Below, piece after piece: positions 62,161 through 64,000 of a stretch of DNA of 64,000 nt. Within the stretch, counting starts at the first letter, position 1, and each line of letters opens with the position of its first letter. This DNA is from an uncultured Nonlabens sp. (GTDB lineage: Bacteria; Bacteroidota; Bacteroidia; Flavobacteriales; Flavobacteriaceae): positions 25,399-89,398 of the forward strand of contig NZ_CANLXZ010000014.1 of the NCBI RefSeq assembly GCF_947495285.1. Reading direction: 5' to 3'. A program made the position numbers and the translations under genes. A model generated the notes under the pieces. That model saw only the letters and a program-made list of their open reading frames with translations. It did no database searches and was not told the DNA's origin.

Positions 62161-62185
62161 CAACTGAAAGCAAGTTAAAATACTT

Positions 62186-63484
62186 ATGAAAAAATTAGTT
62201 ACATTATCATTTATTGCATTAGGGTTTTTAACCACTACTGCTCAGAATACAGAAGAAGTAGAATCTGTATCAAACGGACCAGAACTTAAAAAATGGGCTA
62301 TAGACTTTGGGGCTGGAATTAACAAACCAGTAAGACCATTATCTAGTGGTGCATTTGTTAATACTCCATCACTGTATCAAGTTGATCTAGGTGTAAGATA
62401 TATGTTCAATAACAAATTTGGTGTGAATGCTGACTTCGGTTATGACAATATAGAAGGAGACAAAGTAAGTTCAAATTTTGAATCTGACTATTATAGATTT
62501 ACACTAGAAGGTGTTGTTAATGCTGCAGAGGTATTAGGAGCAAGAGAATGGACACAACGTTTTGGTTTATTACTACATGGTGGTATGGGAGTTTCTTTCC
62601 TTAATGGATCTGACCCACGTTTCCAAGATACTGATCACATGCTTAACTTCCAGGCTGGTTTTACTCCACAAATAAAGTTAAATAATAGTTTAGCATTATT
62701 CGGAGACCTTTCTGTATTGGGTCATGTAAGACAAGATCTAACTTTTGATGGTGTTGATAGAGGTGTTAAAAGAGGTTTTGACGGTTTTCTTGTTAATGCA
62801 TCTGTTGGTATAACATTATACTTAGGATCTGGAAATACTCCAGCTGATTTTGCTGTAAGCCCAATCAATGCAAAAGTTGACGATGTAGCAAATAAAATGA
62901 ACAAGATGTCTGCAGATCACAAGGATGATGATCAAGATGGTGTACCTAACTATTTAGACTTAGATAATGCTACTGAAAGTGGTGTACGCGTAGACAGTAA
63001 GGGTCGTGCAATCGATGTAAATAAAAATGGTATTCCAGATGATATGGAAGGTGCATTAGACTCTCGTTTTGCAACTCCTTCTGACTTACAAACTGCAATC
63101 GCTGGTAACAATGGTGCTAACGGAAACAGTAAAGACCTTGTAAAGCAATTAATCAACGAAGGTTATGTAAATGTATATTTCAAATTTAACAGTACTAAAC
63201 CAGCTACTTTCTCTTTAGGAGCTATTAATACTATTGTTCAATATATGAAAGATAACCCAAGTGCTACAGCGAATCTTACAGGTTTTGCTGATGAAATAGG
63301 AGGTCCTAATTATAACAAAACTCTTTCTGAGCGTCGTGCTAAGATGGTTAACGATGTATTAACTGCTGCAGGTATAGACGCAAGTCGTTTAAGCCACAAT
63401 GGTGATGGTGAAGATGCTTCTGTTGATAAAAACAGTGCTGAAGCTAGACAATTAGTAAGAAGAGTAACTTTTAGAGTTAACTAA
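62186..63484 (+). CDS. OmpA-family outer membrane porin
   Basis: The 432-residue protein has a signal peptide (MKKLVTLSFIALGFLTTTAQ), an eight-strand-type beta-barrel with repeated aromatic strand ends (to about residue 220), a short calcium-binding thrombospondin type 3-like segment (DHKDDDQDGVPNYLDLDN and DVNKNGIPDDMEG), and a C-terminal OmpA domain (about 320-430: VYFKFNSTKPATFSL, LTGFADEIGGPNYN, LSERRAKMVND). It anchors the outer membrane to peptidoglycan. It is likely abundant, given the good -7 box and the strong terminator. Confidence 0.93.
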   Translation: MKKLVTLSFIALGFLTTTAQNTEEVESVSNGPELKKWAIDFGAGINKPVRPLSSGAFVNTPSLYQVDLGVRYMFNNKFGVNADFGYDNIEGDKVSSNFESDYYRFTLEGVVNAAEVLGAREWTQRFGLLLHGGMGVSFLNGSDPRFQDTDHMLNFQAGFTPQIKLNNSLALFGDLSVLGHVRQDLTFDGVDRGVKRGFDGFLVNASVGITLYLGSGNTPADFAVSPINAKVDDVANKMNKMSADHKDDDQDGVPNYLDLDNATESGVRVDSKGRAIDVNKNGIPDDMEGALDSRFATPSDLQTAIAGNNGANGNSKDLVKQLINEGYVNVYFKFNSTKPATFSLGAINTIVQYMKDNPSATANLTGFADEIGGPNYNKTLSERRAKMVNDVLTAAGIDASRLSHNGDGEDASVDKNSAEARQLVRRVTFRVN

Positions 63485-63510
63485 TTTTACTCAAGTCATA
63501 TTAAAAGTAA

Positions 63511-63538
63511 AAGAGCCGCAAATAGCGGCTCTTTTTTT
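63511..63538 (+). terminator. strong intrinsic terminator after the OmpA porin
   Basis: AAGAGCCGC, loop AAATA, GCGGCTCTT is a perfect nine-base stem followed by a run of T, 27 bases after the stop. Confidence 0.92.
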
Positions 63539-63943
63539 ATGTTTAAAATTTAAGAATGCAAGTCTACAATTTCTAAATTCTAGAGAATGATTATTCATTT
63601 GCTTGATCTACGACAGTTATGAATAAAACAAATAGATATAGGTTGAACATTAATAATCTCATATCTATACTATAAGAAAATCTATCTTAAATAAGTTTTG
63701 AAGTACGGGATAAATAACCATATGTATACATGGCATCCATTCATATTCCTATCATTTCATAATATTATAAGTTGCGTTACAACAATTAATGACCAATACA
63801 GTTCTGTATTAAAGTGTATTTAGTCTAATACTTTTTGTGATAAATATTTTTTCTAACTAACTCCTATTTAACTCACAACCTATTCTAGTATAGGTAATAC
63901 CAATATAGTTATATAATGTCATATATTTTTTGTATATTTATGT
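63539..63943. other. gene-poor AT-rich stretch before the right-edge gene
   Basis: About 400 bases with no coding frame of note. There is a short palindrome ATGTATACAT (63722-63731) and a segment GGTAATACCAATATAG near 63892-63907 that could be an insertion sequence end but has no partner in the window. No palindrome-family copy or RNA gene was seen. Confidence 0.45.
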
Positions 63944-64000
63944 ATGGGAAGAACAGCATATTTAGATATCAAAGAATCAATTACAGAACTCAAAACACTA
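63944..64000 (+). CDS. 5' end of a gene, possibly a transposase helix-turn-helix (partial)
   Basis: From the ATG at 63944 the frame reads MGRTAYLDIKESITELKTL and continues off the edge. The 'MGR.AYLDIKES..ELK' opening resembles the N-terminus of IS630-type transposases or related helix-turn-helix proteins that I recall from flavobacteria. An alternative ATG at 63940 opens a different frame that reads less like protein. Only 19 residues are visible, so the call is tentative. Confidence 0.4.
   Translation, partial: MGRTAYLDIKESITELKTL

Overview
The window is a chromosomal segment of a marine-type Flavobacteriaceae bacterium (Bacteroidota). The evidence is the low GC content, frequent TTG starts with no Shine-Dalgarno signals, -7 boxes of the form TAnnTTTG, a secreted protein ending in a type IX secretion (T9SS) sorting domain, and several families typical of the group (DUF6095, a short 'FEYTKTILEKVSF' protein, a RibBA with a decayed RibA half). 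Nonlabens/Dokdonia-like genera would fit, but the genus cannot be fixed from this sequence. I saw no rRNA, tRNA, CRISPR array or complete insertion sequence.

Region 1 (1-27.8 kb) is mostly housekeeping. It holds rdgB, an M28 peptidase lipoprotein, a RadD-like helicase, a VTT-domain membrane protein, a serine hydrolase, an OmpA/MotB-like lipoprotein, a GT2 transferase with a solo HsdR_N nuclease-like protein, holA-menA, oxyR, a c-type cytochrome, tpx, a DgkA-like protein, ftsK-lolA-lptF/G, ribBA, murQ, an OstA/LptA-like protein with a class III aminotransferase, a TPR protein and the CpsB-type phosphatase.

Region 2 (27.8-61.9 kb) is one leftward surface-polysaccharide locus. From its promoter-proximal side it reads: rfbB-rfbA, ugd, a WbpP/TviC-like epimerase and a TviB-like dehydrogenase (sugar nucleotides). 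Next come nine genes for a CMP-legionaminic-acid-type nonulosonic acid. An acyltransferase, a Wzx flippase, a GT52-like sialyltransferase, a Wzy-like polymerase and two GT4 transferases follow. A PglC/PglD/PglE set, with a second phosphoglycosyltransferase, comes next. A 1,368-residue T9SS cargo protein and an orphan reading frame separate these from a PglF-like dehydratase, Wza and the Wzc tyrosine kinase. CpsB, the likely Wzc phosphatase, converges on wzc. The likely product is an acidic polysaccharide built on a diamino-dideoxy sugar, with a GalNAcA-type uronic acid and a terminal nonulosonic acid. The 40-50 kb core is visibly more AT-rich than its flanks.

Region 3 (62-64 kb) has an OmpA-family porin with a strong terminator, a gene-poor stretch, and the start of a possible transposase running off the right edge.

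The most unusual signal is a 14-16 bp perfect palindrome, GCTTTCGCGAAAGC. It has nine exact and at least two one-mismatch copies, in both coding and intergenic DNA, used in three reading frames. It is absent from the AT-rich core of the polysaccharide locus.
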